A stretch of 64,000 nt of DNA from Pedobacter kyonggii (GTDB lineage Bacteria > Bacteroidota > Bacteroidia > Sphingobacteriales > Sphingobacteriaceae), in the NCBI RefSeq assembly GCF_004310665.1, contig NZ_SIXF01000022.1, positions 1 through 64,000 of the forward strand, given 5' to 3'. Every line of letters starts with the position of its first letter. Position 1 is the first letter of the stretch. This document shows, piece by piece, positions 24,560-32,529 of this stretch. The notes under the pieces are model-generated. The model was not told the DNA's origin, made no database searches, and saw only the letters and a list, made by a program, of their open reading frames with translations. The translations under genes were made by a program, and so were the position numbers.

Positions 24560-25255
24560 ATGCTAGAAGCCATTGGATTAACAAAAAAATACCAGGAACA
24601 TATTGCCTTAAATAATTTAAATTTAAAGGTAGAGGCTGGGGAAGTATTTTGTTTGCTTGGACAGAACGGTGCGGGCAAAACCACTACTATAAATCTTTTT
24701 CTTGGTTTTACGGCAGCAAGCAGTGGTGAAGCAAAGGTAAATAACATAGTAGTTAGCCCAAACAACGAGCAAACTAAGCAGTTTTTAGCTTACATTCCAG
24801 AAGTGGTGATGCTTTATGGTCACCTGAGCAGTATAGAAAACCTCGATTTCTTTAGCCGTATTGCAGGTTATAAATATAAAATAAACGAACTTGAAGGATT
24901 TTTGCTTCAAGCAGGTTTACAGGCCGACGTCTTTCATAGAAGAGTTGGCAGTTACAGTAAAGGGATGCGGCAAAAAGTAGGGATAGCCATTGCGGTAGCT
25001 AAAAATGCCAAGGTTATTCTAATGGATGAACCAACAAGTGGCCTCGATCCTAAAGCTACAAATGAGTTTAGCGAAATTGTAAAACAGCTATCGCGGGATG
25101 GCCGCAGCGTTTTTATGGCTACTCATGATATTTTTAATGCGGTTAATGTAGGTACAAGAATAGGCATTATGCGTCAAGGCTCACTCATCCATACGCTTGA
25201 TGCAAAGGATATTTCGGCTGTAGATCTACAGAAGTTATACTTGGAGACAATTTAA
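24560..25255 (+). CDS. ABC transporter ATP-binding protein (CcmA/NosF-like)
   Basis: The 231-aa ATPase shows Walker A GQNGAGKTT, Q-loop region, signature YSKGMRQKVGIAIAVA and Walker B VILMDEPTSGLDPKA, followed by the H-loop MATHD. It belongs to the group that serves ABC-2 permeases. It is the only stand-alone ATPase of the cluster and should power the permease pair at 19399-22255, as LanF does for LanE/LanG. It starts 15 bases after the receptor gene and closes the plus-strand unit. Confidence 0.85.
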   Translation: MLEAIGLTKKYQEHIALNNLNLKVEAGEVFCLLGQNGAGKTTTINLFLGFTAASSGEAKVNNIVVSPNNEQTKQFLAYIPEVVMLYGHLSSIENLDFFSRIAGYKYKINELEGFLLQAGLQADVFHRRVGSYSKGMRQKVGIAIAVAKNAKVILMDEPTSGLDPKATNEFSEIVKQLSRDGRSVFMATHDIFNAVNVGTRIGIMRQGSLIHTLDAKDISAVDLQKLYLETI

Positions 25256-25290
25256 AATAGGATTCATCATTGCGAGGTATCAACTCCGGT

Positions 25291-25352
25291 CGTCACCCTG
25301 AATTTATTTCAGGGTCTTGATATACCAGATATTCAGTACTTCGCTATGACGA
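25291..25352. repeat. intergenic palindromic repeat, GTCACCCTGAA type
   Basis: cgtcaccctgaatttatttc with AGGGTCT at the left and GCTATGACG at the right give the same outer GTCA/TGAC inverted ends as the other members of this family. It marks the border between the lanthipeptide cluster and lysA. Confidence 0.6.
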
Positions 25353-25363
25353 AATCCTTTATA

Positions 25364-26533
25364 CTATATCTCGTAACTATAAACCGATCTTATTGCATCC
25401 CTTAAGTTATACTTCGAAGCCATCACCTCACCATAGGCACCAGCACTACGGATGGCAAAAATATCACCTCTGAACGACTCAGGTTGCTCTACTTCTTTAC
25501 CAAAGCAATCTGTACTCTCGCAGATGGGCCCTACGATATCATATTTAACGACTTCGGATTTCGAACTCGTTACTCCAGACTGGCTAAGATTTTCGATTTT
25601 GTGATAGGCTTGATATAGGGCTGGGCGCATCAATTCAGTCATACCGGCATCTAAAACCACGAAGTTTTTCTTCTTTCCGTTTTTAATGTAAAGTACACGG
25701 GTAATCAATGAAGCCGATTGACCAACCAATGCCCTGCCCAATTCAAAATGTACTTCCTGACCAGGTTTAACAGTCAAAAATTCATTGAAAATCTTAAAAT
25801 AAGATTCAAAGTCAGGAATCTGGTGATCAGGATTGTAATAATCGATGCCTAAGCCACCACCAACATTTAATACTTTTAGGCTAAAACCTTTATCTTCAAA
25901 CCAGGCTGCAAATTCGTTTACACGCACACAAAGGTTTTTGTACACATCCAAATTGGTAATCTGCGAGCCAATATGAAAATGGATACCAATAAATCTCAGG
26001 TTTGGAGATGCCTTTAAAGTTTCTGCGCACTCTGGCAAATCCCAGGAGTTGATCCCAAATTTATTTTCGTCTAAACCAGTGGTAATGTTGTGGTGTGTAT
26101 GTGCATCCACATTAGGGTTTATGCGAATAGCTACCTGAGCTCTTTTACCCTTTTTACCAGCAAGTTCATTTAGCACCTCTAATTCCTGGATAGATTCTAC
26201 ATTAAAGCAGAAAATATCAAGATCAAGGGCTTCGTTAATTTCTTTGTCAGATTTACCTACTCCGGCAAAAACGATTTTTTTGTTGTCAAAGCCTACTTCA
26301 ACAGCTCTTCTCACCTCTCCTGCACTTACGCAATCTGCACCAAAACCAATTTCTTTAATCTGGTTTAACAGCACAGAATTAAAGTTTGCCTTTAGTGCAT
26401 AGTGAATGTGAAATTGATACGGAGCCGCTGCATCTGCACAGGTGCGCAAGGTTTTTTGCAACAGATCGGTATCATAGTAGTAAAAAGGCGTTTCTATATT
26501 GTTAAACTTTGATATATCTTTATCGGCGAACAT
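25364..26533 (-). CDS. lysA: diaminopimelate decarboxylase
   Basis: The protein is about 389 aa. Fold III PLP motifs are HIHYALKANFN with the cofactor Lys, GIHFHIGSQI, LNVGGGLGIDY and ELGRALVGQSA, and the active-site CESTD is in GPICESTDCFG. It decarboxylates meso-diaminopimelate to lysine. The start MFADKDISKFNN at 26533 is chosen because the sequence before it is the reverse strand of a membrane-protein gene. Its ATG overlaps that of the divergent small gene at 26532 by two bases. Aspartokinase, the first pathway enzyme, lies nearby. Confidence 0.93.
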   Translation of the reverse strand: MFADKDISKFNNIETPFYYYDTDLLQKTLRTCADAAAPYQFHIHYALKANFNSVLLNQIKEIGFGADCVSAGEVRRAVEVGFDNKKIVFAGVGKSDKEINEALDLDIFCFNVESIQELEVLNELAGKKGKRAQVAIRINPNVDAHTHHNITTGLDENKFGINSWDLPECAETLKASPNLRFIGIHFHIGSQITNLDVYKNLCVRVNEFAAWFEDKGFSLKVLNVGGGLGIDYYNPDHQIPDFESYFKIFNEFLTVKPGQEVHFELGRALVGQSASLITRVLYIKNGKKKNFVVLDAGMTELMRPALYQAYHKIENLSQSGVTSSKSEVVKYDIVGPICESTDCFGKEVEQPESFRGDIFAIRSAGAYGEVMASKYNLRDAIRSVYSYEI

Positions 26534-26702
26534 GTTCAAATTCCTTATTATAATTTTAATTTTATTCTTTGGGCTAATATATTTGGGCAACTACCTGGAT
26601 TTAAAGCATGGAAGAATTACCCAGAAACAATACAATGGAAAAATCCGTTTTTTTATCGTGTTACTCTTCATTGTACTGTTCCTCTTATTTATCAAAAAAT
26701 GA
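26532..26702 (+). CDS. small membrane protein, two helices (56 aa)
   Basis: The frame starts at ATG 26532, whose bases overlap the minus-strand start codon of lysA (shared CATG). The peptide has an N-terminal helix FKFLIIILILFFGLIYLG, a basic loop LDLKHGRITQKQYNGKIR and a second helix FFIVLLFIVLFLLFI ending in KK. That hydrophobic-basic-hydrophobic layout is hard to explain as a shadow of another gene, since lysA ends where it begins. It shares an ATGA overlap with the next small gene. Family and function are unknown. Confidence 0.6.
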   Translation: MFKFLIIILILFFGLIYLGNYLDLKHGRITQKQYNGKIRFFIVLLFIVLFLLFIKK

Positions 26703-26863
26703 AGATAGCAGCCGCCATATTTATTATTCTTATTCTTTCTGCAGGATTGTATAACTCCTACAAAAAACATAAAAACGGTTTGCTACCGGCAAGCTTTCTG
26801 GCTTTTCACTTCCTTATCGGATTGCTGGTCATCATCGGCGCTTTTTTCCTCTTATTCGAATAG
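26699..26863 (+). CDS. small membrane protein, two helices (54 aa)
   Basis: The ATG at 26699 overlaps the stop of the preceding small gene (ATGA), so the two are probably translationally coupled. The peptide reads MKIAAAIFIILILSAGLYNS, a short basic turn (YKKHKNGLLPAS), then FLAFHFLIGLLVIIGAFFLL, so it has two membrane helices. Its last 12 bases overlap the 3' end of lysC on the other strand. I do not recognise the family. Co-occurrence with the 26532 gene suggests a membrane pair. Confidence 0.55.
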   Translation: MKIAAAIFIILILSAGLYNSYKKHKNGLLPASFLAFHFLIGLLVIIGAFFLLFE

Positions 26864-28165
26864 TCTATTGTGCAGGCTTCTTAAAGCTTCGGTTTTATAC
26901 TCACTTAATATTAAAAGCGAAACGTTGTAATTGCTTCCGCCATAAGAAATCATACGGATCGGAATGTGTTTTAAACCTTCTAAAACCCTGCTGGCGAAAC
27001 CATGTTTCTCCGAACCGAAATCGCCCACTACACACACAATGCTGTGGTTAGTATCTACTTCTACTGTTCCGAAACTTTCCAGTTCTTCAATAATCTGTGG
27101 CAAATGAGCTGTTTCATCAATTGTTAACGATACGGCAACCTCAGAAGTGGTAATCATATCGATCGGTGTTTTATAACGCTCAAAAACTTCAAAAACACGG
27201 CGTAAGAAACCATAAGCCAACAACATACGGCTCGATTGAATACGGATTGCCGTGATGCCATCTTTAGCGGCTATAGATTTAATTTTTCCTTTTTCGCTAT
27301 TGTGTGTAATTAAAGTACCTGCAGCTGAAGGCTCCATCGTGTTTAACAAACGAACCGGAATTTTATATTTCTGAGCTGGGAAAACTGATTGGGGATGCAA
27401 AATCTTTGCACCAAAATAAGCTAACTCAGCTGCTTCATCAAAAGATAACTGTGCAATTGGTTTAGTGCCTTTAACAATACGTGGATCGTTGTTGTGCATG
27501 CCGTCAATATCCGTCCAGATTTGAACTTCTTCCGCCATAATTGCTGCACCTAATAATGATGCCGTATAATCACTACCACCGCGACGTAGATTATCTACCT
27601 CGCCAAAACTGTTGCGACAGATGTATCCTTGCGTAATGAATAATTTATTGTCTTTATGCTGCTCCAAAAGAGGCATTAAATGTTTCGTTGTAAAAGGAAT
27701 ATCAGGCTCGTTATCCTCATCCGTTTTCATGAAATCTAAAGCCGGCAATAATACCGAGGGTACGCCGATAGATTTTAAATAAATATGGTACAAAGTTGTA
27801 GATAACAATTCACCTTGGGCCAACACAACTTTCTCTTCAATTGGAGTAAAAATATCGTTCGCTAAGCCAGCTAAGAAACCAAAGTGATAATTGATCACTT
27901 CATTGCCCTGCTCTTGAAATTCGGCAGCAGGCAACAATTCAACAACAAAAGCTTTATATTTCTGGTATAGATTTTCCACACACTCGCTTCCCTTCTTCTT
28001 ATCTCCAGCTAAAAAATAATTTGCAATTTCTACTAAACTATTTGTAGTACCAGACACGGCTGATAATACTACAATCTGCTCTTCATTTGGATTAACGATA
28101 TCCAACAACTTCGTCATGCGCTCAGGACTACCTACTGAAGTACCCCCAAATTTTAATATTTTCAT
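26852..28165 (-). CDS. lysC: aspartokinase (monofunctional)
   Basis: The 437-aa protein begins MKILKFGGTSVGSPERM, the amino acid kinase signature, and has LRRGGSDYTASLLGAAI, WTDIDGMHNNDPRIV and two C-terminal ACT domains (IRIQSSRMLLAYGFL region and MISYGGSNYNVSLLI). It phosphorylates aspartate, the first step to lysine, threonine and methionine. ACT domains usually give feedback control by the end products. It lies tail-to-tail with the small membrane genes and on the same strand as lysA. Confidence 0.93.
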   Translation of the reverse strand: MKILKFGGTSVGSPERMTKLLDIVNPNEEQIVVLSAVSGTTNSLVEIANYFLAGDKKKGSECVENLYQKYKAFVVELLPAAEFQEQGNEVINYHFGFLAGLANDIFTPIEEKVVLAQGELLSTTLYHIYLKSIGVPSVLLPALDFMKTDEDNEPDIPFTTKHLMPLLEQHKDNKLFITQGYICRNSFGEVDNLRRGGSDYTASLLGAAIMAEEVQIWTDIDGMHNNDPRIVKGTKPIAQLSFDEAAELAYFGAKILHPQSVFPAQKYKIPVRLLNTMEPSAAGTLITHNSEKGKIKSIAAKDGITAIRIQSSRMLLAYGFLRRVFEVFERYKTPIDMITTSEVAVSLTIDETAHLPQIIEELESFGTVEVDTNHSIVCVVGDFGSEKHGFASRVLEGLKHIPIRMISYGGSNYNVSLLILSEYKTEALRSLHNRLFE

Positions 28166-28435
28166 TTACTTGCTTATTGTTTTTAACGGTAATGAAGCTA
28201 TCATAATTTATTTATTTACTTTTGGCTATAGAAAATTATGATGGTTTCAATTTTAAATACTAGAATATGTAATTTTCTTTATTATTGTATCGGGGCGTGA
28301 AATTAAACAAAAGCAGCTTAAAAGCAACACCCTCAACAAAATAAAATTTGGATGGGCTGAAATAAATGCGTTTCAACCAAACATCATTCAATAAAATTTG
28401 TTCAACACCAGATATTAAATTTAAAAAACAGCTCA

Positions 28436-30172
28436 ATGCAGGCAATTGACCAATCAACACAAGCCACAATTAATCAGTGGTTAAGTGGAAATTATGATGA
28501 AAATACCAAGGCAGAAATACAGGCCCTTGTAGATAAAGATGCAACTACCGAATTAACAGATGCATTTTATAGGAGTTTAGAGTTTGGAACTGGTGGCCTA
28601 CGTGGCATTATGGGGGCCGGTTCTAACCGGATCAACAAATACACTATTGGAACGGCTACCCAAGGATTGGCTAATTATTTAAACAACAAGTACCCTCACG
28701 AAAAAATCAAGGTTGCCATTGCCCACGATAGTCGCAATAACTCTGATTATTTCGCTAAAATTACAGCAGATGTATTCTCTGCAAACGGCATCCACGTTTA
28801 TTTTTTCTCTGCATTAAGGCCAACACCTGAACTTTCTTTCGCTGTGCGCCATTTTGGTTGCAAAAGCGGTGTAATGTTAACTGCCTCGCATAACCCTAAA
28901 GAATATAACGGTTATAAGGCCTATGGTGCAGATGGTGGTCAATTTACTTCTCCTGATGATAAATTGGTGATTGATGAAGTAAATAAGATTAAAAGTATCG
29001 ACGAAGTTAAGTTCGACCGTGTTGAGGCGAATATCGAACTGATTGGAGAAGATGTAGACAAACTGTATTTAGATGGAATCACTGCACTTTCTATTTCTCC
29101 AGAAGCCATTAAAAGACAGCACGATTTAAAAATTGTATATTCTCCTATCCACGGAACTGGAATTACCCTGGTACCAAAAGCTTTGGCTCAGTTTGGTTTT
29201 ACAAACGTAATCCTGGTTGAAGAACAAAGCACACCAGACGGAAATTTCCCTACCGTAGTGTATCCAAATCCAGAGGAAAAAGATGCATTGACTTTAGCAA
29301 TGAACAAAGCAAAGGAAATTGATGCTGATTTAGTTTTGGCTACCGATCCTGATGCTGACCGTGTAGGTATTGCAGTAAAAGATAATAATGACGAATGGGT
29401 ACTACTTAACGGTAACCAAACTGGTAGTTTATTAATCAATTACCTGTTATCAGCCTGGCAAGACAGCGGCAAATTAGATGGCAATCAGTTTATTGTAAAA
29501 ACTATTGTAACCTCTAACCTGATCGAAGAAATTGCCAAAAAGAAAAATGTAACCTACTACAATACCTTAACAGGATTTAAATACATCGGTCAATTAATGA
29601 CGGAGTTAGAAGGTAAAAAATACTTTATCGGTGGTGGTGAAGAAAGTTACGGCTACTTAATCGGCGATTTAGTTCGTGATAAAGATGCGGTAGTTTCTGC
29701 GGCTTTTATCTCTGAAATGACTGCTTACTATAAAGATAAGGGTGCAAGTTTATACAATGCATTGTTAGATATGTATGTAGAATATGGCCTTTACAAAGAA
29801 GACCTGGTTTCACTAACCAAAAAAGGCAAATCAGGTGCTGAAGAAATCAAAGCTATGATGGTTAAATTCAGAGAAACCCCCCCTGCAACATTGGGCGGCT
29901 CGAAAGTTTCAGTACTGAAAGATTATGAATTAAGTCAGGAAACTGATTTGGCAACCGGAAAAGTAACTAAACTGGATTACCCAACTTCTGATGTTTTACA
30001 GTTTATTACTGAAGATGGCAGTATTGTTTCTGCGCGTCCGAGTGGAACTGAGCCGAAAATTAAATTCTATTGCAGTGTAAATGCACCTTTAGCCGATAGA
30101 AAAGATTTTGACAAGGTTAACGCACAACTTGGTGATAAAATCAAAGCAGTAATGACCGATTTGCAGGCATAG
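28436..30172 (+). CDS. pgm: alpha-D-phosphohexomutase (phosphoglucomutase/phosphomannomutase)
   Basis: The 578-aa enzyme has the four-domain phosphohexomutase plan. The phosphoserine loop is VMLTASHNPKEYNGYKAY with Ser151, the metal loop ATDPDADRVGIAV, the sugar loop GGGEESYGYLIGD, and the phosphate loop RPSGTEPKIKFYC. It interconverts hexose 1- and 6-phosphates, linking glycogen or exopolysaccharide metabolism to glycolysis. The N-terminal FGTGGLRGIMGAGSNRIN is typical of the long form common in Bacteroidota. It is a single gene with a terminator downstream. Confidence 0.92.
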   Translation: MQAIDQSTQATINQWLSGNYDENTKAEIQALVDKDATTELTDAFYRSLEFGTGGLRGIMGAGSNRINKYTIGTATQGLANYLNNKYPHEKIKVAIAHDSRNNSDYFAKITADVFSANGIHVYFFSALRPTPELSFAVRHFGCKSGVMLTASHNPKEYNGYKAYGADGGQFTSPDDKLVIDEVNKIKSIDEVKFDRVEANIELIGEDVDKLYLDGITALSISPEAIKRQHDLKIVYSPIHGTGITLVPKALAQFGFTNVILVEEQSTPDGNFPTVVYPNPEEKDALTLAMNKAKEIDADLVLATDPDADRVGIAVKDNNDEWVLLNGNQTGSLLINYLLSAWQDSGKLDGNQFIVKTIVTSNLIEEIAKKKNVTYYNTLTGFKYIGQLMTELEGKKYFIGGGEESYGYLIGDLVRDKDAVVSAAFISEMTAYYKDKGASLYNALLDMYVEYGLYKEDLVSLTKKGKSGAEEIKAMMVKFRETPPATLGGSKVSVLKDYELSQETDLATGKVTKLDYPTSDVLQFITEDGSIVSARPSGTEPKIKFYCSVNAPLADRKDFDKVNAQLGDKIKAVMTDLQA

Positions 30173-30183
30173 TTTTATAATTT

Positions 30184-30239
30184 TAACCACAGATAATGAG
30201 GATTAACACAGATGAATGATTTTCATCTGTGTTTTTTTG
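30184..30239 (+). terminator. terminator hairpin in a CCACAGAT/ACACAGAT repeat
   Basis: ACACAGATGAA (30206-30216) pairs with TTCATCTGTGT (30222-30232), followed by a run of seven Ts. It sits in a sequence beginning TTAACCACAGATAATGAGG, a second repeat type that also appears in inverted order at 36880-36955. Confidence 0.7.
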
Positions 30240-30247
30240 TTTAGTTC

Positions 30248-30326
30248 CGTCACTCTGATCCGATAGCTATCGGATTTATTTGAGGGGCTCATTAGCATGA
30301 AAGATGCTGATAAATTCAGCATGACG
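30248..30326. repeat. intergenic palindromic repeat, GTCACTCTGA type
   Basis: Outer ends CGTCACTCTGA and TTCAGCATGACG are inverted. Inside lies the 18-base perfect palindrome ATCCGATAGCTATCGGAT (30258-30275). It lies between two convergent genes. Confidence 0.6.
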
Positions 30327-30340
30327 ATTATATTCTACTT

Positions 30341-31084
30341 TTAATCCATCAACTGCTTTACATTTTTTTTAGAAATATAAATAATAGCCGATTGACTTTT
30401 TTCGGAAGATAAATACTTACCCGTTTTTTTATCGTGAATACCTCTTCCGACAGAAACATAGAGTTTTCCAGATTTATCTACATGTACATTATTGATCTGG
30501 TTATCAAACGGAACCTGGAGTATTTTTGAAGTTCCATTTTTAAAAACCTGAATATCACTTTTTAGTACATAGCCAGACCATGGAGCTGAATTCTCATCAA
30601 AAGGCTCTATATTTTCTTTCAGCTTAATTTTAAGCAGGTTATTTACTGAAACAGTTGCAAATTCCTGAAATCTTTGCTCTGATATCCTAAATTTGCTGCA
30701 CCAATCCCAAGTAAAACCCTTATCCAGACTGAAATACTGACTAAAGGTTGCCATTCTTAGATTATCATTCAGCAAACCATTAGATTGTAGTGCAAAAACG
30801 GTATCCTTAACCGACAGAAAACCATAAATAGGTTGATGATTCACCTTTGTTTTGAGCCAGGTTTTGCCCTTATCGGTCGTTTGATAGATCTCAGTAAGCG
30901 TAGATACCATTAAAGTATCATCAATGCTCCCGTAAACAGCGTGCGCTTCTTTCCCATCTGCAATTTCAATTCTCGTCCAGTTTGGATCGTTAAAGATTGG
31001 TGGTACAACCGGCACCTCTTTTTTGGCACATGAGGATAATACCATCATCAACGCGATAGTTTTAAATAATTTCATAGGTTTCAT
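30341..31084 (-). CDS. lipoprotein with sialidase/BNR-like Asp-box repeats
   Basis: The 247-aa protein has a lipoprotein signal ending in LSSC (Cys about residue 19). It carries two Asp-box motifs, TTDKGKTW and SLDKGFTW, typical of the turns of beta-propeller (BNR/sialidase-like) proteins, but too few repeats are visible for a complete enzyme. It is probably an outer-membrane-anchored propeller-like protein of unknown ligand. A second in-frame ATG at 31075 (MKLFKTIALM) is an equally good start. It has no operon partner. Confidence 0.7.
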   Translation of the reverse strand: MKPMKLFKTIALMMVLSSCAKKEVPVVPPIFNDPNWTRIEIADGKEAHAVYGSIDDTLMVSTLTEIYQTTDKGKTWLKTKVNHQPIYGFLSVKDTVFALQSNGLLNDNLRMATFSQYFSLDKGFTWDWCSKFRISEQRFQEFATVSVNNLLKIKLKENIEPFDENSAPWSGYVLKSDIQVFKNGTSKILQVPFDNQINNVHVDKSGKLYVSVGRGIHDKKTGKYLSSEKSQSAIIYISKKNVKQLMD

Positions 31085-31281
31085 TTTTTGTGTAATGCAA
31101 GATAAATAAAAATCTGATTAACTAAAAAGACAGTTGAAATTATAGGATTTAGTCGCTGAAGAAGTGCGAATAATAAATTTTCTGTTTCCTTTGTAATTCT
31201 GTGGCAAAAACAAAATATCAGATGCTAAATCCGTCAATAAAAATAGATTGCGTATATTTACACCTATTAAAGAATAGACTT

Positions 31282-31491
31282 ATGACTGAGATAATTTTAA
31301 AAGATAATGTAGAACAAAGCAAAATCGATGCGTTATTAGCTTTTCTAAAATCATCAGACATTGATGTTGAATTGAGAACCGTATCGTCAAAGAAATCAAC
31401 TAAAACAACCAAATTTTCTTTATCTAAAGGCATTTGGAGTGACTACAGCATTAACTCAGAGGAACTTAGAGATAAAGCTTGGAAAAGGTAA
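31282..31491 (+). CDS. probable antitoxin of a PIN-toxin pair (69 aa)
   Basis: The small protein beginning MTEIILKDNVEQSKIDALL ends in a Lys/Thr/Ser-rich linker and the tail GIWSDYSINSEELRDKAWKR. Such C-terminal tails often wrap the toxin in VapBC-type complexes. Its stop (TAA) overlaps the ATG of the PIN gene as TAATG, so synthesis is coupled. The in-frame ATG at 31282 is preferred over the longer frame from 31201, with a TATATTTA -7-like box at 31253-31260. The DNA-binding family is not clear. Confidence 0.7.
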   Translation: MTEIILKDNVEQSKIDALLAFLKSSDIDVELRTVSSKKSTKTTKFSLSKGIWSDYSINSEELRDKAWKR

Positions 31492-31865
31492 TGGTTTTAT
31501 GTGATACAAACATTTTTATCGAAATTTATAAAGGCAATGATTTAATCATTGAAGTCTTTGAAAAAATTGGCCAAGATAATGTTGCTATTTCTGATGTTAC
31601 TAGTGCAGAATTACTTTATGGAGCAAGAAATAAAAGAGAATTAAATCTGATCAGAAAAGATATAGATAAATTAATTGTTCTACCAATTTCTTCACCAATA
31701 TCTACCCAAGCAGTAAAGCTGGTTGAACAGTTTTCTTTATCACATAATCTTAATCTGCCCGATGCTTTAATTGCATCTACATCAATATTTCATGATCTGG
31801 AACTTTATACCTTAAATCTTAAGGATTTTAAATTTCTGGAAAATTTCAAACTATACAAAGTTTAA
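31491..31865 (+). CDS. vapC: PIN-domain ribonuclease toxin, VapC-like
   Basis: The 124-aa PIN domain has the acidic residues of the VapC family: Asp in VLCDTNIFIEIY, Glu in SAELLYGARN, and Asp in NLPDALIASTS, with a fourth near TLNLKDFKF. VapC toxins cut tRNA or rRNA when freed from their antitoxin. The ATG at 31491 overlaps the antitoxin stop by one base. A TTG at 31479 would add four residues but is less likely. The pair forms a two-gene module. Confidence 0.85.
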   Translation: MVLCDTNIFIEIYKGNDLIIEVFEKIGQDNVAISDVTSAELLYGARNKRELNLIRKDIDKLIVLPISSPISTQAVKLVEQFSLSHNLNLPDALIASTSIFHDLELYTLNLKDFKFLENFKLYKV

Positions 31866-31910
31866 ACCTACCCTCTAGAAGTAAAAAATCTGCGTCTTTC
31901 TTATTTTTTC

Positions 31911-31941
31911 TTTGCTGCAACCAATTTCTTTAATACTTTTG
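31911..31941 (+). promoter_or_regulatory. textbook Bacteroidota promoter TTTG-N19-TACTTTTG
   Basis: TTTG at 31911-31914, exactly 19 bases, then TACTTTTG at 31934-31941 fit the Bacteroidota -33/-7 consensus completely. Transcription would start near 31948, only about six bases before the ATG at 31954, so the leader is very short. Confidence 0.7.
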
Positions 31942-31953
31942 CAGCGCAATACC

Positions 31954-32325
31954 ATGTTCAAAAAAATCTTAATATATCTTGTCATTACATGCACCGTTAG
32001 CAACGGTTTCATGCAATTGGTGATCTATTCTGGTTATAAAATGAACAAAGAATACATCACCAGTGTATTTTGTATCAATAAAGAACATCCGGAACTGCAT
32101 TGTGATGGGCAGTGTTTCTTAGCTAAAAAACTAAAAGAGCTTGAGGGTAAAAACAAACAGGCTCAGGAAAACCTGAAAAGAGTTGTAGAGGCTGAACCTC
32201 GTTTTCAGACAATAGCATTAAACCACCATCTTCCCTATTTCATTATCACTTCAGAAAATCTTTACATCGAAAAACCAGTTAAAGATCTTTCTATCTCTAT
32301 TTTTCATCCACCGAAAACGGTTTAA
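31954..32325 (+). CDS. small membrane-anchored or exported protein with C-x9-C-x3-C motif (123 aa)
   Basis: A hydrophobic N-terminus (FKKILIYLVITCTVSNGFMQLVIYSG) acts as signal or anchor. It is followed by FCINKEHPELHCDGQCFLAKKL, giving the spacing C-x9-C-x3-C, and then a helical Lys/Glu-rich part. Proteins with this Cys motif recur in Bacteroidota envelopes without known function. With MbnP-like, MbnH-like, SCO and cytochrome genes downstream, a copper or redox role is possible but unproven. The start at 31954 is fixed by a near-perfect promoter just upstream. Confidence 0.75.
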   Translation: MFKKILIYLVITCTVSNGFMQLVIYSGYKMNKEYITSVFCINKEHPELHCDGQCFLAKKLKELEGKNKQAQENLKRVVEAEPRFQTIALNHHLPYFIITSENLYIEKPVKDLSISIFHPPKTV

Positions 32326-32380
32326 GTCTTTTTTTATGTTTTTTTATGCGAAAGCTTATGCTATTGCAAAGTATGGCTAT

Positions 32381-32496
32381 CTGTCATTCTGAGCGAAGCG
32401 AAGAATCTCATTTATAACAACCACTAGGCTGCCATTTTCTGTAATGTCAATTTCTGCTAAAATGCTAGAGATTCTTCATTGCATTCAGAATGACAG
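32381..32496. repeat. intergenic palindromic repeat, GTCATTCTGAGCGAAGCGAAG type
   Basis: CTGTCATTCTGAGCGAAGCG with AAGAATCT at the left, and AGATTCTTCATTGCATTC with AGAATGACAG at the right, form long imperfect inverted ends about 60 bases apart. It separates the Cys-motif gene from the MbnP-like gene. Confidence 0.7.
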
Positions 32497-32529
32497 CAAA
32501 TTAATTTTTACTTATCCAATTTTCTTAAA

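Noticed and set aside
28260-28469. 69-codon minus-strand frame upstream of pgm
   Set aside because: Runs through the pgm leader and start with no coding character; a shadow frame.
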